A stretch of 64,000 nt of DNA from Cichorium intybus (lineage: Eukaryota; Streptophyta; Magnoliopsida; Asterales; Asteraceae): positions 42,575,528 through 42,639,527 of the forward strand of contig CM042012.1 in NCBI GenBank assembly GCA_023525715.1, read 5' to 3'. Position 1 is the first letter of the stretch; every line of letters starts with the position of its first letter. The position numbers were made by a program, and so were the translations under genes. The notes under the pieces are model-generated. The model worked only from the letters and a program-made list of their open reading frames with translations. It searched no databases and was not told the origin of the DNA. Of the stretch, positions 20,101 to 30,045 are shown in pieces.

Positions 20101-21762
20101 ACGTCGTTCACCTTGTATCAACATTCGGGAACCACTCGGTGTCTTTATGGAAAGTGTTTTCTCATGACAATCCATTTGACCCCTATTATCATCCATCCAA
20201 TCCATCCCGACTATTACATCAAACTCATGATTAGTGATCGGCTTCAGATCTATAGGGTACGCAATCCCATAGATTTCAAGCTGACACTGTTTATAATGAC
20301 TCTTTACAAAAACACATCTACCATCTGCTACATCTACTATTATTTTCTCATATAATTCAACTAATGGATTGTCTAGTTTAGAAGCAAAAGGCTCTGATAT
20401 AAAAGACACAGATGCACCTGAATCAAAAAGTACTCTTGCTTGAAAAGAGTTCAAGCTAAAGATACCTGTGATAACATCGGTCCGATCTCTAGCCTCGTCA
20501 ACAGTCAATTGAAAAGCTCGTGTTTTCACATGACCACCACCCCTATCTCTTCGATCATCTCGATCTCGACCTCCTCCTTGACCAGTCTTCTGAAAATCTC
20601 TTTGTGGCTCAGATTTCATCTTTGGGCAATTTGGACGAATATGCCCGCTCTCCCCACAATTGAAACAAACAGGGCGACTCTCGGTACACTGGCGAGCCAT
20701 ATGTCCCGTCTTTCCACACTGGAAACAAACTGATGGAAGGTTTCGGGAATCACATTCTCCCATGTGTTTTCGTCTACACTTCTTACACCATTTCTCTTCA
20801 TTCTTCTTGGTTTCACCACGGACTTGAGAACCCGTGGTAATGGATCTCTGAGGAGTATCTACAGCTTTACCCTCCCACTTTCTCTTAAATCCTCCAACTT
20901 CTCTTTCAGTTCTTTTCACCTCCTCCTGTCTTTGCAACTCCCTTTCTCTCGATCTTGCCGCTTCAGCAACTTGTTGAAAGGTAGTATATCTGGAACTCGG
21001 CAAAAACTCTCGGATCTGGGTTTTTAAACCCCACAAGTAACGATCCATCTTACACTCCTCGGTATCAACTTGATGTTGTGCAAATCTTGCCTTCTCGTTG
21101 AAATCCAGTGTGTATTGTTGCACTGTTCTCGACCCCTGTTGTAACTTCAAAAACTCTTCCTCTATTCCCTTCATAGCATTATTGGAACAATAATATTCAG
21201 TGAACTTCAACTTGAATTGTTCCCAGCTCAGTGTATACGCCAAACTCTCTCCTATCTCCATACACAGATTCTCCCACCAGAACTGTGCATCTTCTTTTAA
21301 CAAGTTTGTTGCGAACTCTACTTTATCTGCCTCGTCGCATTTACTGGTACGAAACATCTTTTCAACATGTGTTAACCAATTCTTGGCTGCTATGGGATCA
21401 TCTTTTCCATAGAAATCGTATGGCTTGCACTTCTGGAAAACATCATAAGTACACTTCCTTGTCTTCTCAGATATTTTAGCTCTGCCCGCTTCAGTATAGA
21501 CCTCTTCACGATCCTCCCTGTGCTCAGGTTGAACCGGTGGTTGTCCCGAAGAACCTCCAGTTGCAGTCTCCGTCTGGGGCCTCAAATAAGTGGGTAGAAA
21601 TTCTTTAAGTGCTTTGGATACCTCAACAGCAATCATAGCTTGCATATTACTCTGTGTCTCGGGAGGTCGCTCTCCCTCGGGTTGATGCTCTTTACCCGAT
21701 TCTCGTGATCCCAATTTATCTCTTGATGGATCACCTCGCTCTTTTTCTTTTCCAGCACTCAT
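17179..21762 (-). CDS. gag-pol: Tekay-type Gag-Pol-chromodomain polyprotein, copy 3
   Basis: This intact 1527-aa polyprotein has all domains of copies 1 and 2. It differs from copy 2 at about five residues: Glu to Val in the basic linker (RQEEVKR), Cys to Gly before the protease (VITGIF), MDDN instead of MADN, HMQVAQ instead of HMRVAQ near the integrase C-terminus, and an Asp in the chromodomain tail (EEDMRTK). None of these touches the zinc knuckles, DSGAS, FIDD or DDE residues. The matching flanking LTRs 3 and 4 and complete coding capacity make this the best candidate for an active copy. Confidence 0.95.
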   Translation of the reverse strand: MSAGKEKERGDPSRDKLGSRESGKEHQPEGERPPETQSNMQAMIAVEVSKALKEFLPTYLRPQTETATGGSSGQPPVQPEHREDREEVYTEAGRAKISEKTRKCTYDVFQKCKPYDFYGKDDPIAAKNWLTHVEKMFRTSKCDEADKVEFATNLLKEDAQFWWENLCMEIGESLAYTLSWEQFKLKFTEYYCSNNAMKGIEEEFLKLQQGSRTVQQYTLDFNEKARFAQHQVDTEECKMDRYLWGLKTQIREFLPSSRYTTFQQVAEAARSRERELQRQEEVKRTEREVGGFKRKWEGKAVDTPQRSITTGSQVRGETKKNEEKWCKKCRRKHMGECDSRNLPSVCFQCGKTGHMARQCTESRPVCFNCGESGHIRPNCPKMKSEPQRDFQKTGQGGGRDRDDRRDRGGGHVKTRAFQLTVDEARDRTDVITGIFSLNSFQARVLFDSGASVSFISEPFASKLDNPLVELYEKIIVDVADGRCVFVKSHYKQCQLEIYGIAYPIDLKPITNHEFDVIVGMDWMDDNRGQMDCHEKTLSIKTPSGSRMLIQGERRSRKVPIVSLAMARRYIERGGELIMAHVISAESKHSKIEEVEVVCDYPDVFPESLPGVPPSRQVEFVIDVIPGAKPVARPPYRLAPSEMEELKRQLQELLELGFIRPSSSPWGAPILFVKKKDGSMRMCIDYRELNKITIKNRYPLPRIDDLFDQLHGATYFSKIDLRSGYHQLRVQEADIPKTAFRTRYGHYEFLVMPFGLTNAPAVFMDLMNRVCRPFLDKFVIVFIDDILIYSKSRDEHRFHLQQMLDLLRDEKLYAKFSKCEFWLREIQFLGHVINEDGIKVDPAKIEAVMSWEPPKSPMEVRSFLGLAGYYRRFVENFSRIAMPLTKLTKKTEKFSWTEAQQSAFEQLRDSLCKAPVLALPQGGEDYVLYSDASFSGLGCVLMQKGRVIAYASRQLKPHEKAYPVHDLELAAVIFALKIWRHYLYGVRFQIYTDHKSLKYLFDQKELNMRQVRWMDLLKDYDCEILYHPGKANVVADALSRKESPIRIVSARMGIVSRLPELIRRCQVEANDLKKERMIGYIEKLVENAQGIKTFQGRVWVPRHGEARQLLLEDAHCTRYSVHPGSTRMYYTLKPYYWWPGMKRDVGRFVENCLTCLQVKANHQKPYGAVQPLPVPKKKWDEITMDFITKLPRTPRGYDSIWVIVDRLTKSAHFIPIREDYQVSKLAEIYTREIVKRHGVPTSIISDRDNRFNSHFWQSFQKHFGTKALLSTAYHPQTDGQSERTIQTLEDMLRACIIDFGGSWEDHLPLVEFAYNNTYHSSIQMAPFEALYGAPCRTPTCWTEMGEKPLAGPEIVAETEEKIQSIREHMQVAQNRQKQYADRRRKLLEFNVGDMVMLKVSPWKGIIRFRKRGKLSPRFIGPFQILERVGAVAYKLELPDELRGIHNVFHVSHLRKTLHDKSTRVPLAEVQLDEKLRYQEMPEQILEKKVKKLRNKEVGLVKVQWRHHRGSDVTWEAEEDMRTKYPFLF

Positions 21763-22087
21763 TTTAACTGAAAAAGAAAATTAACTCATTTAGTATTCAC
21801 CACCATAATACTCAATATGGTGTGTAATCAACTCAATTGTATATCACTATAATACTCAATATAGTGTATAATCAACTCAATTGTATAGCACTATAATACT
21901 CAATATAGTGTATAATCAACTTAATTGTATAGCACTATAATACTCAATATAGTGTATAATCAACTCAATTGTACTACACCGCGGAGGATAGCTACTCTGG
22001 ACTCTTTGGGACTTTTCAATCACATTGGTTTAAGTCTAAACCCATCTCAAGGTTTAATTCCCTTAAACCAAGGCTCTGATACCAACT
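21763..22087 (-). other. 5' leader of family A copy 3 with hairpin repeats and PBS
   Basis: Four 44-bp hairpin units start at 21801, 21845, 21889 and 21933, and the tRNA-Met PBS is at 22072-22084. One spacer base differs (AACTTAATT near 21920), outside the stems. Confidence 0.8.
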
Positions 22088-23626
22088 TGTAACACCCGGT
22101 TCCTCAAATTTAGGATATACCAATTTCTTTAGTAAAACATAATATCATTAGAGGTATAATCCCAAAAAGAGTAACAAGTATACACAAGGTTGTCATCAAA
22201 AGCTTAGTTCAAGTCTTAAACTATTACATCAACTGTTTACAACTATTTAACAAACCGGGTTTACTTCATATTTTAAAACAACAAAAGTAAATCTATGTCA
22301 AAGTCCAAGTCCAAGTCTAACTATCCTTCCACGTTCCGCTTTCCGCGGTCACCGCTACCAGAACCTAATACAAACAACAATAACAAACGATATATGAGCT
22401 ATGAAAGCTCAGTGAGTAAATTAAGGTTAGTTGGAATGCATCATTCACCATCTCATTTGATTTTATCTCAATGGACTATCTCAGTCCATAGTGTGTCTCA
22501 CACACTATTCCTCTTTCTTCCATATACTCAAAATTTAGTTATAATCAACCAAATTAAACATAGCTTACTTCTTAATTGTAAATAATATCACTATAAAACA
22601 TAATCATCTAATAATTAACTACTCACCTGAAGTTGAGTCGATATGTGGAACTCCCGAACCTCGTGTGTGTTCCTGTCTAGCTTTAGCTGTAACACAATGA
22701 CTCAAACTCAATATTCAATTTCAAGAAAAATCTCAATCATGCTCAATATTCATATCAATCAAGGAATTGGAATCATAATAGAGGGTTACAATCAAAAGAT
22801 AGCAATACTATCCTAATTGTAACTTCCAATTTCACAAATTTAACTCATATAACCCTAAAAACGCAATACAAGTGTTTTACTAACTTGGGTCTCGAATTAG
22901 AACTCCATCACACACATTAATCCAAGTAAACTCACTCTAATTCATACTAGTAGCAGGTGATTCATCAAAACCACTTGGAACTATCTCAAAACAAGAAATC
23001 TAACCGTCAAAACGAAGTAAAAATCAAGAAGAATTACCTTTCAAGCTCAAGGAACTAATCTCTAGCTTCAATTCGTGATCAATAAGCCTTAATCTTGACT
23101 TAGAAGGGTTAGAATCGCTTTTCTAGGGTTTTGGGAGTGTTTTGATCGAAGTAGAAATAACCCAAAATGAAAAGAAATCGTGTTTTAAAACAGATCTGTG
23201 CCGATTACACGAACCGTGTAAAAGTTACACGGCCCGTGTAACTCACGGTATGAATTTAGAGTTTGGTCTGCAGAACTACACGACCCGTGTCAATATTACA
23301 CGACCCGTGCTGCACATTTTACACGACCCGTGTCAATATTACACGACCCGTGCTGCACATTATAGTTTTTATCTACAGGTTTACACGACCCGTGTCAAAA
23401 TGACACGACCCGTGTAATTCACGGTATTCTCAAAACATTCTCATGGAACTCCTACACGACCCGTGTGACTTCTACACGACCCGTGTAATCTCTTTTTAGC
23501 ATTTATCAACTTCAAACTTCTACCAAATGGGATTTTTAACTACCAAACTCATGCTATAATCTAACTAATCATTAATTGCACCAAGATTTACTCAAAATCT
23601 ATAAATTTTAATAATACGGTATTACA
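22088..23626 (-). repeat. Family A LTR 4 (5' LTR of copy 3, right end of the array)
   Basis: This complete 1539-bp LTR ends at CGGTATTACA. No PPT or polyprotein follows; a 9-bp spacer AGAGCAACT leads directly into the first family B LTR at 23636. Confidence 0.92.
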
Positions 23627-23635
23627 AGAGCAACT

Positions 23636-25600
23636 TGTAACGCCCGGTTTCTCATACAAAGTACACCCAAAATTTTTCAACAATTTACACATAAAAAAAT
23701 GGGTATACTTGCACTCAACCCAGGAAAAACAAGATGTTATCAAACATTAATTACACAAAAGGTCCTTAAATTTTGACCAGGCATTACAAATAAACCTAAC
23801 ACAACTAAAGGACATGCTCTGAGTTGTCTATCTCTCTTTATCACATGCCTTCCCCTATCACTGCTACAGATACCTGCAAAACAACAAAACACTCAAGTGT
23901 AAGCTTATAAAGCTTAGTGAGTAATCTCAATCATATTTTACGGATCTTTATCAACAGACATCCTCATCTTCCTCTCTTGCTATTCTCATTAGCAATATCT
24001 CTTTTCTCTTGACTCGGAATCTGCAACCATATTAACGTTACAAACACTAGCTAATTATTAGCAACATCAACTCAATCATAGTACCACAAGCAGTAATACT
24101 TATAAACTTGATCGTAATCTCACATATACTCATTTTAACAATCTATTAAACTCAATTACCTCATAGCGACATTATTCCACACGAAACTATATGACACGAT
24201 CATATTAACATTTACTCTAATTATACAACCAATATGCATTTTTGACTCGGCCACTGTTACGTACTCATAACAGTTTACTCAGTCAAAGGTTACAACAATA
24301 ACCACAACATAGCAAAAATCATATATCAACTCAATTACAACATTTCTCATTGTTATAATAATCAATGTAAGAACACGTTACCTCAGTCGCGCTAATATAT
24401 GTTCTTCTCTATTAATCATTGTTTATATTCAACTCATCAATCATTATCCATGATAATAATATCACTTGATCACTTAGTCTCATAAGATCAACATAACACA
24501 TAGAAATATATAAACATATATTTAAGTGTACTCTGCATAAAACAAGTGTAACTCCACTCATGTATTAGAAAGTACTCACCTGATATCATTTCAGTATATG
24601 GAATTCCCAATTTACGTGTATCGGGCTCCTGTTCGCTAGACTTGGTTACATCACCATAGTCCAAATCAATTCTCCAACATCCACAATCATTTCAATAACA
24701 TCTGACTCAAAGATGTACAAATAAAAAGAGGAAAAATGGAGTATAAACGGTAAATATCAACTCTATATTTACCGAAACCTCCAAATCCACGGTTCTACTC
24801 ATTCAACCGTAGGAACTTGACAATAATCACACCAATAATTCTAAAAGTATCCACTAACAATCTACTAACAACATATATAACAATATATAACTAAATAACT
24901 GAAATCAAAGCTAGGGTTTCAAAACCCCCAAAATGAAGAAATCACTCACCTCGACGAATTAGGAATCGAGAACGTGTTTACGGGGTTAGATCCGCATCTC
25001 CCCATGTTTCCCTACGAATCTCCAGCTTCAATTTGACCCAAAATCGCCCAAAAATGCTCTGAAATCGATTTGGGTTTGTTTTTGCCGAAATGAGCATTTT
25101 CTGCACTTTAAAAGGCTCTGCACGCGTAACACGGTCGTGTAATATTTAACACGCCCGTGTAATGCTACAGTGCCCGTGTAAAATTTAACACGCCCGTGTA
25201 ATGCTACAGTAACCAGCAAACACAAAATTACCGTGTATTACACGACCCGTGTAACATTTACACGACCCGTGTAATGCTACAGTAACCAGCAAACACAAAA
25301 TTACCGTGTATTACACGACCCGTGTAACCCATTTTTGGCATTTTTAAAGCTCAAACTTCTTCCAAATGGGTTTCTAATCACCCAAACTCATACATCAACT
25401 TAACTAATCTTAATCACACCAAGATTAGTACATAAGAAAGGTTTTAACCTCTTCTCCCAAATCAAACAACTCATCACTCAAAGGTAATTATAAAAGATTG
25501 CCACACAACTCTTAATAACTCAAAGCTAGAACCATACTAATTATAAGGTAATAACTTTACTTACCTTAGTAAGCACCTCAAAATGAAAATAGGTCTTACA
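23636..25600 (-). repeat. Family B LTR, variant B1 (1965 bp)
   Basis: It begins TGTAACGCCCGG and ends GGTCTTACA in plus-strand reading, followed by the B-type PPT. It shares the B LTR middle (24600-25080) with the other copies, but its last 250 bp (25350-25600) differ and recur only at 42481-42720, so it is a sub-variant. Its palindrome array (25126-25327) uses ACACGCCCGTGT variants and contains an internal duplication of about 73 bp (from 25200 and 25273). Confidence 0.85.
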
Positions 25601-25760
25601 AGTTCTTACCCCCTTCAAAAGATTCCGTCCTCGGAATCTCTTGAAACAAAAAGGGATATCTTGACCGCAAAATCTTAACGCTCGCCATCATTCTCGTAAG
25701 ATGATTTCTATAGCCATATTGGCTATCATCATTGCCATGTGGGAAAATACTCACTCTTTC
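25601..25760 (-). pseudogene. Relic of polyprotein chromodomain tail in family B
   Basis: On the minus strand the sequence decodes to a stretch ending in KYPFLF-like residues and runs on into EIPRTESFEG. Family A ends its polyprotein with KYPFLF and a stop just before the same PPT-proximal DNA. The relic also occurs at 31920-32060, 41037-41180, 42721-42888 and inverted near 45665-45804. It shows that B descends from a Tekay-like coding element. Confidence 0.6.
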
Positions 25761-26939
25761 AAGGCACACACTTTTCTATAGCATCATTGACATCAAGGTA
25801 TCTCACCTCACTCCTCATGATACCAACTTAGACATCTGGAACTCAACTTTCATTTCAAATGTTCTCAAAATGATCTTACTCTAACTCAATAAGAAAAATG
25901 GTCTCACCGATCTCAAGCTCATTTTCTCTCTCCATTTATTCCTCCAATAACAACACGCTAGTTATTGATTTCTCCGACTTGCACATTCTCATTGTTTAGA
26001 GTAGGAGAAACACTCATACAACATAAAAGACACACATATTCAATTGTCTCACCCATGTTGCATAACTCATCAACACTAGGATGTAAATCCAACAATAATA
26101 TAATATCAGAAACTATTTCGAGTTTCACTCATATCTCCTCTAATTTGGTATTTAACCCTCGACCCTTTGGTTATATAATACTCTTTTCAGTTGTGTTATC
26201 GCTACAACTGATTGCAACTTATCCGAAAGCTCATTCATCTCTGTTTCCACCTCAACACACATATTAGGTTTTTACCCAATATACAACTAACAATCCTCCA
26301 CCAAAGTGGCTCCTCTTCATACCAATTTAACAACATACCTCATGTTGTTTCTCTCGTTGTACTCACTCATTATATTTTCTCTTATGTGGACAAATCCACA
26401 TCATATTCTCAATAAATCATTTACTCTATTAAACTCGATAATTTATTGTCAAATAAATTCTCAATACAACCACATATATTCCTTCTGACACACTATCAGT
26501 AAGGATTTTCTTCTCGTCATTTCTCCCTCGTTATCATCTCAATCTCCAATTCATCATAATGACATACAATAGGTGATATATACAACTCACCAAAATCTCT
26601 ATACATGCTCAAAATAATAAAATTTGACACCGCAATCTCTACAATGGGATCATATCTCATTATCAAATTTACTTATAAAAAAATAATAACTCAACATTAT
26701 TATAGCAAAATCTACTATTCGTCGTCTTATATGAATAATAGTTTTGTCATCTCGACATTCACATATTTATCTCATTGGCAGTAATCGATTTGATTGCTAA
26801 GGAACGAATCCTATCAATCACAACCACAATTACTTTCCTCCTCTTTTTAACTCATTACATAATTATACAACTTTATCTCGTGCAACATGTAAGAAATCTC
26901 ACACATTCTCAACACAACTACATTACAAATATACTTACT

Positions 26940-27420
26940 CATAGCATCACTTCTCAACAGTATAACTCACTGTATTATCTCACAGTACTTCCGTACTGTT
27001 AATCTACCTCTGTTTCATCATCTTCTCAACCCGTAGGTTTCAAGCCACACAAGCTTACCACGACGTTCATATCTATCCGCACGCAAGGATAGTACATGTC
27101 TCATTACTCCGCATCATCATAAAGTACATGCCTGTTTACACACAAGCACAACCACTATAGCACCATTCTGCTTCGACTCTTGGTACCTCGTACCATACTT
27201 TGGTCTCATCATTCAACACTATCTCACGGTACCTCAGACCGTCCTCTGATCAGATCATGGTACCTCGTACCATTCTCCGATTTGAATCCATCTCCTCTTT
27301 GACTCTAGCGAGTCTCCGCTACGGTCTCGAGTCATATAGACTCACCGTCACTCCTCCTTTTGTTTGAGTCATAACAATTTTTCATTACTCCAACCATAAG
27401 GTACTTGTTATGTGGTCTCA
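26940..27420 (-). other. Cluster of short perfect hairpins in B internal region
   Basis: Inverted repeats with small loops are packed here. Examples are ACAGT/ACTGT (26957-26973), ACAGTAC/GTACTGT (26982-26999), CTATCC/GGATAG (27073-27092), TGGTAC-CTC-GTACCA (27181-27195 and again near 27259-27273), ACGGT/ACCGT (27226-27242) and GACTC/GAGTC (27301-27314). Several loops contain ACTC or CTC. Short stems do arise by chance in such DNA, so the functional reading is tentative. Confidence 0.45.
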
Positions 27421-27446
27421 CAAAAATATATGATTTTAACCTCAAC

Positions 27447-28062
27447 TACTCAATACGTGGCCCCACAGAATATGTGGTCTCCACCACGTTTATTCACTAT
27501 GTGGTCCCACAATATATGTAGTCTCAACCACCTTTACTCAATATGTGACCCACCAAATATGTGGTTTCGATCACCTTTACTTAATATGTGACCCCACCAA
27601 ATATGTAGTCTCAATCACGATTAATCAATATGTGACCCTACCAAATATGTGGTCTCAATCACGTTTACTCAATATGTGACCCCACCAAATATGTGGTCTC
27701 AATCACATTTACTCAATATGTGACCCCACTGAATATGTGGTCTCAATCACATTTACTCAATATGTGACCCCACCAAATATGTGGTCTCAATCACATTTAC
27801 TCAATATGTGACCCCACTGAATATGTGGTCTCAATCACATTTACTCAATATGTGACCCCACTGAATATGTGGTCTCAATCACATTTACTCAATATGTGAC
27901 CCCACTGAATATGTGGTCTCAATCACATTTACTCAATATGTGACCCCACTAAATATGTGGTCTCAATCACATTTACTCAATATGTGACCCCACTGAATAT
28001 GTGGTCTCAATCACATTTACTCAATATGTGACCCCACTAAATATGTGGTCTCAATCACATTT
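27447..28062 (-). repeat. 44-bp tandem repeat array in B internal region (about 14 units)
   Basis: The unit alternates ATGTGGTCTCAATCACATTT and ACTCAATATGTGACCCCACT blocks with a 44-bp period. Later units are nearly identical and the first few are diverged. Each unit can form CACAT-TTACTCAAT-ATGTG and CCAC-TGAATAT-GTGG hairpins. Shorter versions occur at about 33751-34104 and 43255-43511. It has the same period and the same ACTCAAT loop as the family A leader repeats. Confidence 0.85.
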
Positions 28063-28078
28063 ACTTATATATATAGAA

Positions 28079-28501
28079 TTTAATGTTGGAGACATGGTAA
28101 TGTTAAAAGTGTCCCCATGGAAAGGAATAATTCGATTTGGCAAGAGAGGTAAATTGAGCCCACGCTTTATCGGACCTTTCCAAATCTTAGAGAGAGTTGG
28201 AGCAGTCGCGTATAAACTTGAACTTCCAGATGAACTACGGGGTATCCATAATGTGTTCCATGTATCACATCTCAGAAAAACATTACATGATAAATCCACC
28301 CGAGTACCTTTAGCTGAAGTTCAACTAGATGAGAAATTAAGATATCAAGAGATGCCAGAGCAAATTCTAGAAAAGAAAGTTAAGAAATTACGAAACAAAG
28401 AAGTGGGATTGGTGAAAGTGCAATGGCGACATCATAGAGGATCAGATGTCACTTGGGAAGCTGAAGAAGAGATGCGAACAAAATATCCCTTTTTATTTTA
28501 G
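28079..28501 (+). pseudogene. Truncated family A polyprotein C-terminus (GPF motif and chromodomain)
   Basis: About 140 codons match the last part of the 1527-aa polyprotein, from the segment before the GPF motif through the full chromodomain to the natural stop. The LVKVQW residues match copies 2 and 3 rather than copy 1. One Arg is changed to Gly before KRGKLSPRF. The frame is open into upstream repeat DNA, but no gag, RT or DDE core is present, so it is a non-functional remnant. Confidence 0.85.
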
Positions 28502-28541
28502 GAGATTCCGAGGACGGAATCTTTTGAAGGGGGTAAGTACT

Positions 28542-30037
28542 TGTAATACCGTATTATTAAAATTTATAGATTTTGAGTAAATCTTGGTGAAATTAATGAT
28601 TAGTTAGATTATAGCATGAGTTTGGTAGTTAAAAATCCCATTTGGTAGAAGTTTGAAGTTGATAAATGCTAAAAAGAGATTACACGGGTCGTGTAGAAGT
28701 CACACGGGTCGTGTAGGAGTTCCATGAGAATGTTTTGAGAATACCGTGAATTACACGGGTCGTGTCATTTTGACACGGGTCGTGTAAACCTGTAGATAAA
28801 AACTATAATGTGCAGCACGGGTCGTGTAATATTGACACGGGTCGTGTAGTTCTGCAGACCAAACTCTAAATTCATACCGTAAGTTACACGGGCCGTGTAA
28901 CTTTTACACGGGTCGTGTAATCGGCACAGATCTGTTTTAAAACACGATTTCTTTTCATTTTGGGTTATTTCTACTTCGATCAAAACACTCCCAAAACCCT
29001 AGAAAAGCGATTCTAACCCTTCTAAGTCGATATTAAGGCTTATTGATCACGAATTGAAGCTAGAGATCAGTTCCTTGAGCTTGAAAGGTAATTCTTCTTG
29101 ATTTTTACTTCGTTTTGACGGTTAGATTTCTTGTTTTGAGATAGTTCCAAGTGGTTTTGATGAATCACCTGCTACTAGTATGAATTAGAGTGAGTTTACT
29201 TGGATTAGTGTGTGTGATGGAGTTCTAATTCGAGACCCAAGTTAGTAAAACACTTGTATTGCGTTTTTAGGGTTATATGAGTTAAATTTGTGAAATTGGA
29301 AGTTACAATTAGGATAGTATTGCTATCTTTTGATTGTAACCCTCTATTATGATTCCAATTCCTTGATTGATATGAATATTGAGCATGATTGAGATTTTTC
29401 TTGAAATTGAATATTGAGTTTGAGTCATTGTGTTACAGCTAAAGCTAGACAGGAACACACACGAGGTTCGGGAGTTCCACATATCGACTCAACTTCAGGT
29501 GAGTAGTTAATTATTAGATGATTATGTTTTATAGTGATATTATTTACAATTAAGAAGTAAGCTATGTTTAATTTGGTTGATTATAACTAAATTTTGAGTA
29601 TATGGAAGAAAGAGGAATAGTGTGTGAGACACACTATGGACTGAGATAGTCCATTGAGATAAAATCAAATGAGATGGTGAATGATGCATTCCAACTAACC
29701 TTAATTTACTCACTGAGCTTTCATAGCTCATATATCGTTTGTTATTGTTGTTTGTATTAGGTTCTGGTAGCGGTGACCGCGGAAAGCGGAACGTGGAAGG
29801 ATAGTTAGACTTGGACTTGGACTTTGACATAGATTTACTTTTGTTGTTTTAAAATATGAAGTAAACCCGGTTTGTTAAATAGTTGTAAACAGTTGATGTA
29901 ATAGTTTAAGACTTGAACTAAGCTTTTGATGACAACCTTGTGTATACTTGTTACTCTTTTTGGGATTATACCTCTAATGATATTATGTTTTACTAAAGAA
30001 ATTGGTATATCCTAAATTTGAGGAACCGGGTGTTACA
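28542..30037 (+). repeat. Family A LTR, inverted copy, about 43 bp deleted in the palindrome array
   Basis: TGTAATACCG...GGGTGTTACA termini are intact. Compared with 1539 bp in the array, this copy lacks about 43 bp, corresponding to loss of two palindrome units between 28810 and 28850. The predicted LTR intron is 29499-29760. Confidence 0.88.
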
Positions 30038-30045
30038 AGTTGGTA

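Larger units (their letters stand above)
2624..23626 (-). mobile_element. Family A: three tandem Tekay/Del-type Ty3/gypsy elements sharing LTRs
   Basis: The order is LTR, polyprotein, LTR, polyprotein, LTR, polyprotein, LTR, all in minus-strand sense with an exact period of 6488 bp (LTR starts 2624, 9112, 15600, 22088; polyprotein ends 4203, 10691, 17179). All three polyproteins are uninterrupted. The C-terminal chromodomain and the PPT with its GATTCCGAGGACGGAATC context place the family in the chromovirus Tekay/Del clade. The outer flanks (TGACT at 2619-2623, AGAGC at 23627-23631) do not match, so the array is not a simple single insertion. Unequal exchange between LTRs is the likely origin; assembly error is the main alternative. 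Confidence 0.9.
25601..28075 (-). mobile_element. Family B internal region, truncated at its PBS side
   Basis: The region starts with the B-type PPT complement (25601-25621) and continues without a substantial reading frame. A conserved stretch to about 25760 encodes a relic of a chromodomain tail on the minus strand. The 26950-27450 part is rich in short perfect inverted repeats. A 44-bp tandem array follows (about 27447-28062). The element breaks off at 28076 against an inverted family A fragment, so the PBS and 5' LTR of this copy are missing. Confidence 0.75.
28076..30045 (+). mobile_element. Inverted family A fragment (pol 3' end, PPT, LTR, 8 bp of PBS region)
   Basis: This piece is in the opposite orientation to the A array. 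It starts inside the integrase C-terminal coding region, passes through the stop (28499-28501), PPT and a 1496-bp LTR (28542-30037), and ends with AGTTGGTA, the first bases of the PBS region. A family B LTR begins at the next base (30046). The left junction lies in a TATATATA run after the B 44-bp array, suggesting end joining at short homologies. Confidence 0.85.

Noticed and set aside
27447..28062. CRISPR array or centromeric satellite as an explanation of the regular repeats
   Set aside because: The units are contiguous with no unique spacers, and they lie inside retroelement interiors. The arrays are also far too short and local for a centromeric satellite.
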